Shown here piece after piece: positions 12,281-27,200 of a stretch of DNA of 60,000 nucleotides. Numbering within the stretch: the first letter of the stretch is position 1; each line of letters starts with the position of its first letter. The notes beneath the pieces were generated by a model, which saw only the letters and a list, made by a program, of their open reading frames with translations, searched no databases and had not been told where the DNA came from. This stretch comes from Nymphaea colorata (lineage: Eukaryota > Streptophyta > Magnoliopsida > Nymphaeales > Nymphaeaceae): NCBI RefSeq assembly GCF_008831285.2, contig NC_045143.1, positions 20,670,854 to 20,730,853 on the forward strand, written 5' to 3'. Position numbers and translations under genes: made by a program.

Positions 12281-15200
12281 GATAAGGTGCTCTAAAAACC
12301 ACCTTTATTTTTTCATAAATATTATGTTTTGTGTAACCCAAATACCCAACTTTATTTTCTATAGACATTTTTTAGTAGAGAACAAAGTCTACTAGTTCTA
12401 GCATAAATATGAGTACTTTAATATCTTGAAAAGTCAATGGTCTGCAATGTGCCGAGTTTCAAGACTTGAAAATTCATGTTTAATATCCAAGTGCTATGAT
12501 CTAAAACATCATTTGTGTCAACTAAATTATGTTGATGTATATATAATGTCTGATTCTAATAATGCAACTTCTGGACACACACACACGTGCGCGTGCGCAT
12601 GCACAATTGTCTTGTCCATTTACCATTTATTTTTACATTTTGTTAGGGAACATGGTAGGGATTTGGTATCATTGGCCAGACATTGCATTGATGGTTTCCT
12701 CACGCACTAAAACACACAATAGTGGTGATCCAGTGCAAATTTTCTTGATTTGGACGTGTCTTTTTAAAAAACGTTGGATACTCCCCTTCAGTACCAACTT
12801 TCCTTTTTATGCATGATCCTTATTTTATTATTCTGCTTTGACTTCTATCCTCCATGAGATGTACCTGCTTGTGTGAATGTGCATGAGCATGTGTGCATCT
12901 ATTGTCTGGCTGTCCTTTATTTCTTTATTTGTTTGCATAGTTGTTGCAGTGGTAGTGTTATGATGGGAAGACTTGCAAGTTCCATGTATCTGTGGTTGCG
13001 TGGTTGGCCAATATTCCTATATACTTATTGATCCAAGTGCAAAAGGTCTTTTGCAGTTCATTTGTGGCTTTATATTTCTTCTTAATCTGTTAGTTTTACA
13101 ATATGTATTGCTTTTTAATCTGTTGGTTTTATACTATGTATGTGACATTTTCTTACTATACGGAAATATAGAATTCCAAATATTCTCTCCTGTATAACTA
13201 GATTTTTGTTCCCTCAATTTCTTAGGCTAGTCCTGACATGGCAGTCACCCTTCTAGAAATTGCAAGGATATTTGCAACTAAGGTTCCTGGAAAGATTGAC
13301 TCTGATGTACTACAACTTCTATGGAAGGTACGCTCAGATCCTTTTCTAGTCGGCGAGCTCATTTCTCATGTTCTCTGCAATGCCAAAGTTTATGTTGTCT
13401 TCTTTTGGGTGCACACTTGGGTCTGTTGCTGTCTTTTTGTTTACCAAGAACATTTGTCTTAATGAAGATGGTTAGATTATCATGGGTATCATGGGTATGC
13501 GATTCTTCATTTTCCAATTCCTGCACTTAATTTCCCTACCTCTGCTGCCTCCATAGACCAAATGCTAGTAGCAGTTTAATACTTGTAGAATCAAAGCACT
13601 TCAAGCCCATGTTACTTGAAACATTTCTAGTAACTATTAGTGATAACAGGGTTTCTGGGTTTGGTAGATTTTACTTACACATGTGGAATATGTTGTGAAG
13701 TTACCTTCTTTAACTTCTGCACTAAATGGTGCCTTTCTCTCTCTCTCTTCTCCCCCCTTTCTCTGTCCATCAGTTTCTGATTGATTCATCTGCTGGCCAA
13801 GTTGAAAACCTAATGAATTTATCCAAACTGTTCAGAATTGGAATGTGGGTATTCTGCGGCAATGTTGTGAGAAGCGTACGCTTCTCACAAAAACATTGCG
13901 AGTCAAGGCGTTTTTAAGGAAAAACGCCTTGAGGCAGTGGTCTGAGGCGCACGTGTACCTGAAGCGTGCGCCTCATGGGTGTGAGGCGTACGCCTCACAC
14001 ATTGGCACACTTCTTCTTGAGGCGCAAGCCTCAAGGATAGAGTCATTTAGTGGCTTTTAATGTAAGGAATTAAAAATTAAATAAAATTAGACTCACACGT
14101 AAGTTACAAAAGTTAGTCTGTGGCTTGTAATGTAACCCTAATTAAACTCTCTTTCTATCCCTAACTGTCCTTTTCTCAAATATCAATCCCAAATCACCTG
14201 CCCCCACACTTTTTTCCAAGAAGGAGCTTTCTTCTCCACGGCTGAGAAGGTGAAAGGGCACGTCTGCTTCAAGGCACTCTCCACTACAGGCCTGGCTGCA
14301 AGGCACTCTCCAACTCACATGTGAGTTTAAATGTCTTCCTTCTTCCTGTTAGTATATAATACAATAGTTTAGTGATATTGAAAGCCACGTATGCCTTGGC
14401 CCCATCTTGTTAGTGTACAATAGTTTATAGATATTGACAGCAACGTATGCTTTGGCCCCATCAACAGCAGTTCATTTCTTCCATATGCCAATGGGTTTTT
14501 TGTCTTTGTTTACTATATTTCTTGTACTATGCTACAGTTGTTGAGATGTGGTAAATAAGGGAACTCATTAATGTGAAGATTAAAAAAACGATGGCTTGCA
14601 AACTTCTGTTGTTCTGATTGAAGTCTTGAAGGAAGGTCTTGGCTGCTTCATACGTAGACCAGCAAATGGCTGCAGCAAGCTCATGATCAGTTTTAATTTG
14701 GGTGCCAATTTTCTTTCCAACGGCGCTTTCATTTTTCAGCGTGCTTTTTATAAATTTATTAGGCGATAGAAGTGATCTTCTGGAGGTGGAGGATGAAAAG
14801 AATGACTATGATTGGTGAGGTCCTGTTCGTATACTCTTGGTTTCATGATGCATTTTGTGCCTACAAATTTGTCCATGAAGCTTACGCTTCAATTAACGCC
14901 TCGCCTCGCCTCGCCTCGCCTCATGAGAGGCTCAACGCCTCGCGTCGCTTTCTCGCCTTTTACAACATTGTTCTGCAGAAAGGAAACATTAACGGAGAAT
15001 CCTTAATCTTAGTTGGTAGGTAAATTAATAATGGGAGTACTGGAGTGCTTTTCACCCTGGATAATTTCTATCTGATCTTTCTTGGAGTTCTTATCTTGAG
15101 ATCAGCAGTTACCTGGGTTCTTTTCTTTCTCTCTGTTTTTTTTTTCCCTTGGTCCTTGTGTTTGTGGATTTGAATTAAAAAGTTGTTTTGCAAGAAGTGG

Positions 15201-18200
15201 CCACCTTAGTTAGCAAAATCCCGACCAGTTGCATAAATAGCAGGTCTAATTCCGCGATAAAAGAGCTCTGTTTCTGAACAGATTTGTCCATCCGTTCAGC
15301 CAGTCCTACTAGTCAGTTGAGTCTGTTACTGATTATTCTGCATTTATTTCCATATGTATTTATTTATTAATTTTATTTATAGTCAGTCTACTTGAATTGA
15401 GTAGTTCCAGTTAGGGTGTTGAATGGCCTATGTTTCACTTGCTATTTTGACAGCTTAGATGGTCATCTTCTGATAGCTGATGAATGAGCCTGTGTCCAAA
15501 GTCCAAACTTCACAAAAAGATTTTATTTACTGTTTATAAAAAATTTGCAAGTTTTTTTCATTTTACATTGCATAAACATGAAAATCAGGAAATTTATTGT
15601 GTAGCAAGTTTAGGCAACTGGACTATTGGGACTCCAGTTTGTATCAGATAGCAAGATGAAAGTTATATTGGAATTTTGGAACTTGCCCTCATCAATAGGC
15701 TATTATCATTATTAAAATGGTAAAATTATATTTACTTTTCAAAGACTGTAGTTTGGATTTGAATGCCTAGTTCTGTGAATTTCAAGGTATTATTTTTTTA
15801 ATTCAACTATCATATTTTCAGACATGCCTTGTTGGGGCTGGTCCAAGTGGAAAGCATACAGCTCTGGAAGCAGTTACCATAGTTCTTGATTTACCACCAC
15901 CTCAGCCTGGTTCAATGGCTGGAATTACATCTGTAGACAAGGTTTCTGCATCTGATCCGAAGTCTGCTTTGGCTTTGCAGAGACTAGTGCAGGCTGCGGT
16001 AAGCATGCCTTGGTAAAGAAGCAGCCAAGTGTTTTTAGCAGTCTTATTGGTATGTTGCTATCATATGCTATGTCAGCATTAAGCTCTCATTCTTCATGTA
16101 GGTGTGGTTCCTTGGTGAGAATGCAAACTATGCTGCATCAGAATATGCATGGGAGTCGGCAACTCCTCCTGGTACAGCATTAATGATGTTAGATGCAGAC
16201 AAAATGGTGGCTGCTGCCAGTTCTCGTAATCCCACGCTTGCTGGAGCATTAACACGTCTTCAACGGTGTGCATTTAGTGGGAGCTGGGAGGTTGGAATTT
16301 CTTCTAAAAAACATGCATTTACTGTCACATTGGTCATTGGGATCAGTATCACTATGAACATATTTGAACATCAGCCTCAACTTTGTTATATTCTGAAATG
16401 CGTCAGGTTCGCATAGTTGCAGTGCAAGCTTTGACTACTATGGCAATCAGGTCGGGGGAACCATTTAGGCTTCAGATTTATGAATTTTTGCATGCTTTAG
16501 CACAAGGAGGAGTTCAAGCTCAATTTTCAGACATGCAACTTAGTAATGGAGAAGATCAAGGTGCTAGTGGTACTGGACTTGGGTCTCTGATTAGTCCCAT
16601 GTTAAAAGTTCTTGATGAAATGTACAAAGCACAGGATGATCTAATCAGGTAGCTATTTCAATTGTTTATTCTCATGAAGGAGATTTATTATCTGTCATTA
16701 GCTTATTTTAAATTTTCTTATAAACAAGCAGGGATATGCGTAACCATGATAACAGCAAAAAAGAGTGGACAGACGAGGAGCTTAAAAAGCTCTATGAGAC
16801 ACATGAAAGGCTTCTTGATTTGGTATCCTTATTTTGTTACGTCCCTAGGGCGAAGTACCTACCTTTGGGACCCACCAGGTATGTTTACTGATTTCATGTT
16901 ATTTAAGTGTCTTTTCTGCCACAACTTCCTCATGATATGCAAGTGATGCTGTTTGCTGTGTGAAAATTAAGACTGAAATTTTCTAATATCAATTGGAAGT
17001 TATAGTGATTTAGAGGCTTGGACTTATCCAATGGTCGGTCAGTTTATTATATCCAGTGTCATAGATATCTTGATATTGTCGAAAATATCACAATATTAAT
17101 GAAAAAATAAGAAAAACGAAAAAACATGAAAATATTGGGTTATTTTTAGAAAGAAGGGAAATATATTTATCGCATTATTTTTGCTTTTTATCCCACCTTT
17201 TTCATTTTTCCTTTTTAACATCGATATCATCATGTATTCAAATTTAATTTTAAACTAAATTATTTTTCATCATTTTTATTGTTCATAGATCGTATGTTTC
17301 GGGTTCGGATCCATACCCGACCCGTCTTGTAGCCCGTGTTGGGCACTACTTAAGTCATGTAACCCTAATCCTTATGTGTTAATGATAATCTAAGGAGAGA
17401 GAGAGTCTGGCGGCTAGTGGGCACCGACTCCTCCTCATTCGTGGTTTTTTCTCCCTCGTGTTGAGGGTTTTCCACGTTACATCGTGATCGTTGTTCCTCT
17501 TCCTCTCTTTGTTCGTATTTCTACATGGTATCAGAGCCGTGAAGTTTCGACATTAACGTGTTGGAGGAGGCGCCCTGCACTGTTTATCGTCCGACGGAGT
17601 CACTGCTCATCGCCGCCGTCCGACGCCAAGACGTCCGCCGTCTGCCGCCGTCCGCCCTCCCGTCGTTCGTCTGCCGCCGTCCGCCCTCTTGTCGCCCGTC
17701 CGTCTGCCGCCGTCCGCCCTCCCGTCGCCCGTCCGGCTGCCGCCGTCCGCCCTCGCCACTCGTCCTCCTGTGCTCGGCGAGCGCCTCCAAGCGCCGCCCT
17801 CTGCTCTTGCGCCGCCAAGGGCTTCTGCGCTGCTCTCTGCTCCCGCTGCCATTTTCTGCTCCCGTTGCCGCCAAGCGCCTCACGCTCCGCCCTTCTGCCG
17901 ACGCCGCCGTCTTCCACGCTGCAGTTGCTCCCTGCCCTTGTTGCTCTCGTCGTTGTGTGGGTCTGTCATTATGGCAGCCTCTTCTTCCTCGTCGATGGTC
18001 AGTCAAACTGAAATCGGAACTGTGAGACCCGAGAACGTTCCTGTGCAGGTTATTACTCTTCGCCTCACAAAGGAGAACTATTTCTCGTGGTCGCCGGCTA
18101 TGACTATGGGGATTGCTGGCCGTGGTTGGATGACCTATATCGACGGGAGCAACCCTGAACCAGCAAGAACAAGTGGTGTGTGGCACACTTGGTTCCTTGA

Positions 18201-21200
18201 GGATAATCAAGTAAAAACGTGGATTGTCAACTCTGTCTCCGCTGAGATTCAGCCTCTTATCCTTCAGAAGAAGACTGCACGGGACATGTGGGTGGTCCTT
18301 GAGCAAATGTATGGCCAGAAGAAGACGGCCATTCGCACTTATCAAGTAATGAAGACTGTTTATAACCTCCGCCAAGGGACCTCTTCTGTTGCAGAATACT
18401 ATGGGGCTTTGAAAGCCAAGTGGGAAGAACTTGACTATCACTCTGATATTCCGTGGCACTGTCCCCAAAAGCACTTCACATTGCCCAGGTATGGGAAAAC
18501 AGAGTGTTCCTCTTTCTAGCTGGCTTAAATGATGAGTTTGAAGGTGTTCGGAGCCAGATTCTGAATTCTGGAGAGGTGTCCAGTATTGAAGATGTATACT
18601 CGGTTGTTGAAGCAGAAGAACAGAGAAGGCTGGTCATCAATGAAAGCCAGAGGGATCCTGGTCTCTCTCATGAGGGATCAGCCCTTGTGAGCCATGGACC
18701 TGGAGGCTTGGCTAGACCCCCTCGCCGATGCACACACTGCAAGAAGACGGGTCACACCGTCGATTACTGTTGGGATCTCCATCCAGACAAGAAAGGAAAT
18801 AGAGGAAGGTCTTCTAGTGGGAAGACACATGTGCCTGAGGCGCCCAAATCCAGTGGGGAAAAACTCTCTATTTCGGCTGATCAGCTTCGTGAACTAAGGG
18901 CTTATTTGGGCAGGATCGATGTCAACAAGATCGAGACATCAGAGGAAACTAAAGCTAATCATGCTTTTGCAGTTATTGGCGATAAAGGTAACTCTTCTGT
19001 GAGGGAATGGATTGTCGATAGTGGTGCTACTCATCACATGACAGGTAATCCAAAATTGTTTCATGAGTATAAGTTGTCCTCGGGAAGGGAACGTGTTTCT
19101 CTTGCAGATGGTTCCTCTACCTGTGTGGCAGGCGAAGGAACTCTATCCTTGTTGGACAAATTTCATGTGCAGGGCGCATTACATGTCCCTCAGTTTCCTT
19201 TAAATCTCTTGTCAGTCAGTAGACTTACTAAAGAATTGAATTGTGAACTTATTTTCTCTGCCGATCGCTGTGTTTTGCAGGACTTGGTGACATGGAAGAG
19301 GATTGGGATTGGTTTAGCTTCTGATGGATTATATCGTCTTCCCATACGTGTGGCTACTGCTCTGATGACAGCGATCCGCAAGACAGATAAGAGAAGAGAA
19401 GATTGTCTTTAGTCCTTTATGTACTGGCATGAACGTTTTGGGCATTTACCTTTTGGGATTTTGAAACATTTGTTTCCAGACTTGTGTTCCTCCTTTGATT
19501 TGTCTTCCATTTCTTGTGATGTTTGTCAGTTTGCCAAACATGTGAGGGCTTCGTACCCTCTTTCTACTAGTTGTGTTAATGAAGCTTTTTCCCTGATTCA
19601 CTCTGATGTATGGGGACCTTCGGGAATTCATACCCGTCAAGGTTTTCAATATTTTATCACTTTCATTGATGATTTCTCTCGTGCTACATTTGTGTACCTG
19701 TTAAAAGACCGCAGTGAGGTTCCTCGTATCATCGAGACATTCATTCTTCTTGTGCATACCCAATATGGTGCGAATGTTAAAACTTTCCGGTTCGATAATG
19801 CCCGTGAATACATGTGTCAGTCTGTTGAGGAGTTTCTTAGACAAAAGGAGATTGTTCATGAGACATCTTGTAGTTACACCCCCCCCTCAAAATGGGGTAG
19901 CTGAAAGGAAAAATCGTCAACTTCTTAATGTCACCAGGGCTCTTTTGTTTCAAAAAAATCTTCCTAAACACTATTGGGGTGATGCCGTTTTTACTAGTGC
20001 CTATCTTATTAACCGCATGCCCAGTCGTGTTTTGAATGGTAGGACTCCCCACTCGTTACTTCCTGGCAGTCGTCCACCATTCCTACTTCCTCCTCGTGCT
20101 TTTGGTTATGTATGTTTTATCCATGATCACAGTCCAAATGTCAAGAAACTTGATCCTAGGTCTATCAAAGGTGTCTTTGTTGGATACTCTCCTACGCAAA
20201 AAGGATACAAATGTATTGACCCTATTACTGGTCGAGTTTATGTTACGAGGGATGTTACCTTCTTGGAACATACCTCTTACTTTGGTGAGAATTCTCTTCA
20301 GAGGGAGCAGTCTGTGGGCAGGGAAGAGTATTCTCAGAGACATGAACTTCAGTTTACAGATTTTTTGGACTACAAGAAAGTAGAATCGCTTACTGCTGTT
20401 GATGTGCCTGAGAAGGAGGAAAGGTGTGACACTAGCATTGAGAAGGAAGGCCCTCGGTTGTTTGGACAGTTCTACTCTAGACGAGGTACTCGGACAGAGA
20501 TGATGACTTGTGATGCTAGATCTACTTCCAATCCCAATGCCACTCATTCCCTGGATGAACCAAGTCCTACCGTGGAGACTGTGGAGACTCATGATGAGGT
20601 TGAAAAGAAGAATGAAGATCTTCCCATTGCCCTGAGAAAGGGTGTCAGGTCATGTACTCAACACCCCATTGGTAATTTTGTATCTTATTCTAGACTTGGA
20701 AAAGATTACAAGTGTTTTGTTTCTACTCTTTCTTTGGCTGTGATCCCCAGGACTGTTGCTGAAGCTCAAAGTGACTCCAAGTGGGCTGATGCAATGAAAG
20801 AAGAAATAGATGCCCTGAGAAGAAATATGACATGGGAAGTGGTGAAGATTCCTGAAGCCGCTCACTTAGTTGGATCCAAATGGGTGTATACCATCAAGTA
20901 CAAACTACAAACCAGATGGGAGTGTTGAAATATATAAAACTCGACTTGTGGCCAAGGGATTTAGCCAGAAATATGGAATTGATTACTTGGAAACCTTTGC
21001 TCCTGTTGCGAAAATGAAGACAGTGAGAGTGGTTATATCCCTAGCTGTGATGAAGGAGTGGAAGATGTATCAACTAGATGTTAAGAATGCATTCCTCAAT
21101 GGTGACCTCGAAGAAGAAGTATATATGCATATGCCTCCAGGATATGAAGAACCAGAAAAATATTGTAAGCTAAAAAAGGCCTTATGTGGCCTTAAGCAAT

Positions 21201-24200
21201 CGCCCAGAGCGTGGTTCGAACGACTGAGAAGAGTGATGATACGTCATGGATACAAACAAGGAAATGGAGATCACTCTGTTTGTGAAGAAGAAGGAGAGCA
21301 GGGTTACTCTCCTGCTGGTCTACGTAGATGACATGATTGTCACGGGAGATGATGAGGAGGAGATTATCAAGCTAAAAGGGTTACAAGCTACAGAATTCGA
21401 TCTCAAAGATCTTGGCAAGCTAAGGTATTTTCTTGGTATGGAGGTTGCTAGGTCTAGCACTGGTCTTGTACTAAACCAAAAGAAATACACATTAGATCTG
21501 CTGGAAGAAACTGGTAAATTGGGATGTAGACCTACTCCTAACCCATTTGACACTGGGCACAAGTTGAGTCTTAGAGATGGAGAGCCTCTCTGTGAAGAAG
21601 ACAAGGGAAGATATCAACGTCTGGTTGGGAAGTTGATTTATCTTACCCTCACGAGACCTGATATCACTTTTGCGGTGAATGTTTTGAGCTAATTCATGCA
21701 TGCACCAACCGATGCACATCTGAAGGCTGTGGACAGAGTACTATGCTACCTGAAGAAAAATCATGGCAAGGGACTCCTGTATGTGAAACAAGAGACTGTG
21801 GAAATCGAGGGCTATTCTGATGCGGATTGGGCAGGTTGTGGTGATACCAGATGATCTACTACAGGGTATTGTGTCTACTTGGGAGAAAACCTTGTTGTAT
21901 GGAGAAGCAGGAGACAGGATGTTTGCTCTAAATCTAGTGTAGAGGCAGAATATAGGGCAGTTGCTATGGGAGTGTCAGAATTACTATGGTTGAAGATATT
22001 GCTGACTGACATTGGAATAGAGATTGAAGGACCTATGAAGATGTATTGTGATAACAAGTCTGCAATCAACTTAGCCAACAATCCTGTTCTTCACGACAGA
22101 ACAAAGAATGTTGAAACTGATCGTCACTTCATTCGGGAAAGAATTGATGCGAAAGAGTTGATCTTACCTTACATGAAGTCTGAAGACCAAACTGCTGATG
22201 TTCTGACGAAAGCTCTTCCTTCAGCTTCATTTGAGAGGAATGTATCCAAGTTGGGCATGTTTGATATGTATGCCCAACTTGAGGGGGAGTGTTGATAGAT
22301 CGTATGTTTCGGGTCCGGATCCATACCCGACCCGTCTTGTAGCCCGTGTTGGGCACTACTTGAGTCATGTAACCCTAATCCTTATGTGTTAATGATAATC
22401 TAAAGAGAGAGAGAGTCTGGCGGCTAGTGGGCACCGACTCCTCCTCATTCGTGGTTTTTTCTCCCCCGTGTTGAGGGTTTTCCACGTTACATCGTGATCG
22501 TTGTTCCTCTTTGTCACACCCCGACCTTTTAACCCTCAAACTTTTTTTTTTCTAAACATAAAGCATCGAGGTGTGACTACCCAACAATTCTTCAAAACAA
22601 GGGGGCGAACTTTCATTTATATAACCATTTTGTTTCATACAAATTCACATTTATGTGCATGACCAAAATGCCCCAAAATCATAACATTGATGCCTAACAA
22701 AAAGAAGACATCAATAAAACCAAAACATGACGCGCCGGCACTACAAACGACAATACCAAAACCTCCCCAGTATGACGTGAGTGAAGCCATCTGCTCAACC
22801 TGTTGCCCCGGGGTCCGCCAAAACCTGAAACCTGAAACAGAAAACAACTGAAGGCTCAGCCTTCGTAGTATGGCAACAAGCCAGGAAAATGCCAAACCCT
22901 CTCAAGTAAGGCTCAAATAAAAGAACAAATATCAACCCATCTATCGTCATGTCGTGTCAGAGTACGACACGTAAAAGCCACTTGATGGCCACACTAACAC
23001 AACGTCAGTCACATGCAAAGCATGCTTAAACATAACACGTGCATTCATATCATTCACATATACGTCAGTCACATGCATTCTATCATACACATTACATTTT
23101 CATTAACTTTAGTGCATTAACAGTTCCTGTGGGTGCAACACAGGCACGTGCACACTGCGGGCGGCCTGCAGCCGAGAGACAACCCCCGTGGTGGCCCATA
23201 ACAGTATGGATCCGTTTCACCCGCTGCAGCGGTAGAGCACTCATCCCTGGATGTGTGAAGTCCAAGGTGAGATACTCAGCCTTCCCTAGGACACCCAGGT
23301 TGGGAAGGCGGGAGCCCAACGCTCCAAGCACAACACACAACAGAACTCTGGAGCCTTGCACCGCCTGCGTTCCGACAGGCGAGACCAGTGGCGAGAACGG
23401 GACGTCTCCCAAACACACAGCCACATCCTACTGGCCTCTCATCTCTTAATCATTCATTATTATCATTAGAATAATGCATTCACAAACTGAATGGCTAGCT
23501 CATGAGGTTGGTACACTCCACGAGTGCATTCACACCTCCAGTTGCCTCCACACGAGGTCTACACATAACACTAACAGTCATAGCTAGCCGTCAAACAATA
23601 TGGGTATAATTACCCTCTATTTCATCGATTTGCATCGTTGCCCATGGCAATGCATATGCAACAACGTACACATTCATATCAATCATCACATCAATCCTCA
23701 CATCAATCACGTCAATCACCTCTTTGAAAAACTTAGCCAATCCACAGAGAGTAGTCTCGATCTGCGGTTGGCTCGTAGCTGTCCTATGCAGTTATCATTC
23801 TATGATGCTTTCTAATGCACAATTGGGGTCGAGGAGACACTCGACTCGATACCCCGCCTTATCTGTCCTAAACAGATATCAATTCTAGCATGCACATGCC
23901 AATGCGTAACATTTTCAAAACAAAAGACTAATAATCTTTCTAACCCATTCATATCATATAAGCAACATACATATACTCATTCACAAAGCAGTCAATCAAT
24001 TTAACATCACAATCCTAGGATCCCTTGATCCTAGGAGCACACAATCACACATTTGCCCCAGGCAGGGATTTGCTTTGAATGTCGCCATACCTGTGGCGCG
24101 CTCACCAAATTCTTCAAAATGCCTCAAGCTTCGAACTCAAGGTCGACGGGATGTGCCCGGTGCACCTACAAACATAAACAAGAATAAGGTTTCTACGAGA

Positions 24201-27200
24201 TACCTACACAATTCAAACAAAAACGAACAAATACAAAATAAAATCCTTGAGGCACGTGTCGTCGCCTCAAGAGGGTGTCGACAGGTAGTGTCGACCAACA
24301 AGCTCTCCAATAGGCCTCCTCCTTTACGCCTTGACGTTGCCTCAAAATATCAAAACCCTCAACCATCAATCAATCCATCACTAATTCCTTCCTCAATAAC
24401 GTTCTTTAATTAAGACATCAATCCCAAAGTCACATCCAAATACGTATATTTTTCCTAATTAACTTCATGATACACCCGTTCAAGGAAGTCTGCGCTACAC
24501 TCCCTAAGACGGTTCTAAATCTTCCCCACAACCTCACAATCTCTACCATGCTTTCCTAAAGCTTCGAAAATTAATCCATCATGCTTAAACGATCATTAAA
24601 TACATGAATCATTACTTCCCAACGCAAATCCTAAGTTTCCCCCAAAAACAAAATGACTAACATGCGTCCCAAAAACATCAATTCTAAGCTCTAGCATGCT
24701 CGAACAATAATTATACATGCTTTAGAAGATAATATTCATTACTTTGAGCTTGATTAGGTATCGTTCGCCCCAAAACAAGCGTCCAAACTGCTACAACCCT
24801 TCTAGCAACCACTTAACACGTCCGATCAAGTGCCAATGCTCGAGATTGCTTGCTGTCGTTGCTCACTACACGCCCTACTAGCTGGTAAGAGGGGAAAAAC
24901 GTCCCTAAACTGCAATCCAACCCCAAAACGCCATAAAAAGAGTCAACACACGTCCAAATAAAGTTCAACACAAAATCTGTTGTTAGGAGAGACCCACGGT
25001 AGTAGTGGGAAAAGCTGAAATGAACTAGAGAAAAGGACGCTGACAGAGAGAGGAGGGGTTCGGTCAAGGGGGAAAACGGCAGTGGGGGTGAGAAAAGAGA
25101 GAAAGAGCAGGTGGGGGAGTGCGGGTGAGTGAGAAGAGGGATTGGGTGGGAGAGAGCTAGCAGAAAGGGCAAAGAGGGTGGCGAGGGGGAGGAAGAGAGG
25201 ACGTGCGGCAGAGAGGGGTAAATCGCACAAAAGAGAGGGAGAGTGTTTACCAAAGCGTCGCCGCCACCTCCGTCGCCGCCGCTGCCGCTGCCCCCTTCCG
25301 TCACCTTCACCGCTGCTCCACCCACCGCCCTCGAGCTTCACCAAGCTACAGTCGTAGCAGACGAAGAGGGGAAAGACGGAGAAGAAGGAAAGACGAGGGA
25401 GGGGAGGCGGAGTCGGGCTCGCTCACGCGTGAGGGGCTCGGGTCCGGGTCTGGACCCTGACCCGACCCGTCCTACCAAACGACGAGCGTTACACTCTTCC
25501 TCTCCTTGTTCGTATTTCTACATTTATCATCATTAAAATTCTTAATCTTTTTATCGTTTTTATCTATTTTTATTTATGTTTTTTATCATTTTTTGATTTA
25601 TTTCATTTTTACTTTTTTTTTTTACTTTCTAAAAGTTTTTCTGACTTTTCTTGGGAAAAACAACTTTGCCAAAAGATACCCGAGAAAATCCTGCTGTTAA
25701 AAACCCAAGAATGATATGTGAAAAGGATTATATCATTGGGAAATACTACCACTTGTCCTCAACATAGATACCTAAAAAAGGGAGAAAAGGAAAAAATGAA
25801 CTGTTGCGAGGGTCAATGGAACTGCAGATCCTTTTAATAAAATCTATTCTGATAACTCTTTCTTGATAATACTGTTTAATAAAAAAATCAGTCTAATAGC
25901 TCCGTCAGATGAACAACAAATTTTCGAGACATAGCGAGCCTTATTATACAATTCACAAAAAGTTATTTTTTAATTTTCAACATTCATCAACACACCCTTG
26001 CCAGACCCACAATTGAGTTTTTTTTTCAAAGGTGCATGCGCAGACGCACACTCTCCACACATGCCATAGTGAAAAGCAATGTTATCACTGCCGTATCGTA
26101 TTGTGTATAGGTCGGGCCGACCTATACGCCGTATCGTAAATGTATCGTAACGTATCGCAAAATTAATTTTTTAATTTGTAAAAAATATTAAAAATTTATA
26201 AAAAATAGAAAAAAATCAGAAAAATTCTAAAAAAATCCGAAAAAACTAGTAAAAATCAGAAAAATTCAAGAAAAATGTATTTAAAGGAACATTCATCATT
26301 CATGTATATGAAGTATGACCTGTGAAGTATGCATATGAACAAGACATTCCAAAATAAGAAATCAAACATTCAAAAAACAAAATAACATACTAAGCAACCC
26401 AAGAGTATTCAATTACATCACAATTCATAAGTTCAGAAGTCAAAACTCAGAACATATTGACATAGTTTTTAAAACTCAAAACAAAAAGCATCGTCAGTCG
26501 TCATTTGCATCATCATCTTCATTCTTCATCATCATCTTCATTTTCTTCATTAACTGCTTCTTCTATCCCCTCTGTTGCAAATGAAATGTCACCAACATTC
26601 CATTGCTCTCCCCCAGCCTCTCCTTCATCAATAATCTCTGCTGCTCCTTCAACGTTCAAAAAATCAAGATCGTCCTCATCAAGTATTGCAGATGGTTCTT
26701 CTTCAACCTAAGAATCTAATATATCAAAATGGTCAATGAAGATAGGATCATATTGATTGTGATGCTTCCTCATAGATGTTGTTTGTAGTTGCCTAACAAG
26801 AGAAAAATTTAACAAATTGTTAGAGATTAAAATATATATTAGAATTTGCTATTTTGTATAACAAATGTTTACCTTTGTCTCAACTTCATATTGTAACGAA
26901 CGTAAACAAGGTCATTCAACCTTTTATGTTCCAACCTGTTCCTCTTCTTACTGTGGATGTGTTGAAAGACACTCCAATTTTTTTCACATCCAGTTGCACT
27001 ACATGTTTGGCTGAGGATTCTAATTGTAAGCTTCCTTAATTCTGGGCAATCAGGCCCAAACCTTTCCCACCACAAATCTAATAACAGATGGAAAGTAAAA
27101 ATGTTGTCAGAATAAATATGTGAGAAGGTAGAATAAAAGCTAAAAAAAAAAAAAAAAGTATAAAGTCTCTTTTTCCAATACCTGGACGCATAGTTGTCCT

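Larger units (their letters stand above)
17280..25522 (+). mobile_element. Ty1/copia LTR retrotransposon 1, decayed, with a solo LTR nested in its 3' LTR
   Basis: The 5' LTR is 17280-17525 (246 bases, TGTTCATAG...TTCTACA). The primer-binding site TGGTATCAGAGCC follows at once. The coding region is 17971-22295, the polypurine tract TTGAGGGGGAG is at 22279-22289, and the 3' LTR is 22290-22511 plus 25499-25522. Removing the nested insertion and one copy of its target duplication gives exactly 246 bases, matching the 5' LTR with about six differences (~97.5%). The element itself is flanked by TTTAT at 17275-17279 and 25523-25527. It lies in TASH3 intron 10 in sense orientation. Confidence 0.95.

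Noticed and set aside
17584-18474. 296-codon minus-strand frame over the Copia 1 leader
   Set aside because: It is the shadow of the GC-rich leader and gag; Arg/Gly-rich low-complexity translation.
23205-23285. tRNA-like stretch (CGGTAGAGCACTCATCC) in the solo LTR
   Set aside because: Only a D-loop-like fragment is present; no cloverleaf or T-loop follows.
24813-25536. Several overlapping Ser/Pro/Leu-rich frames inside the solo LTR
   Set aside because: They come from purine-rich and CCG-rich low-complexity DNA and overlap each other on both strands.
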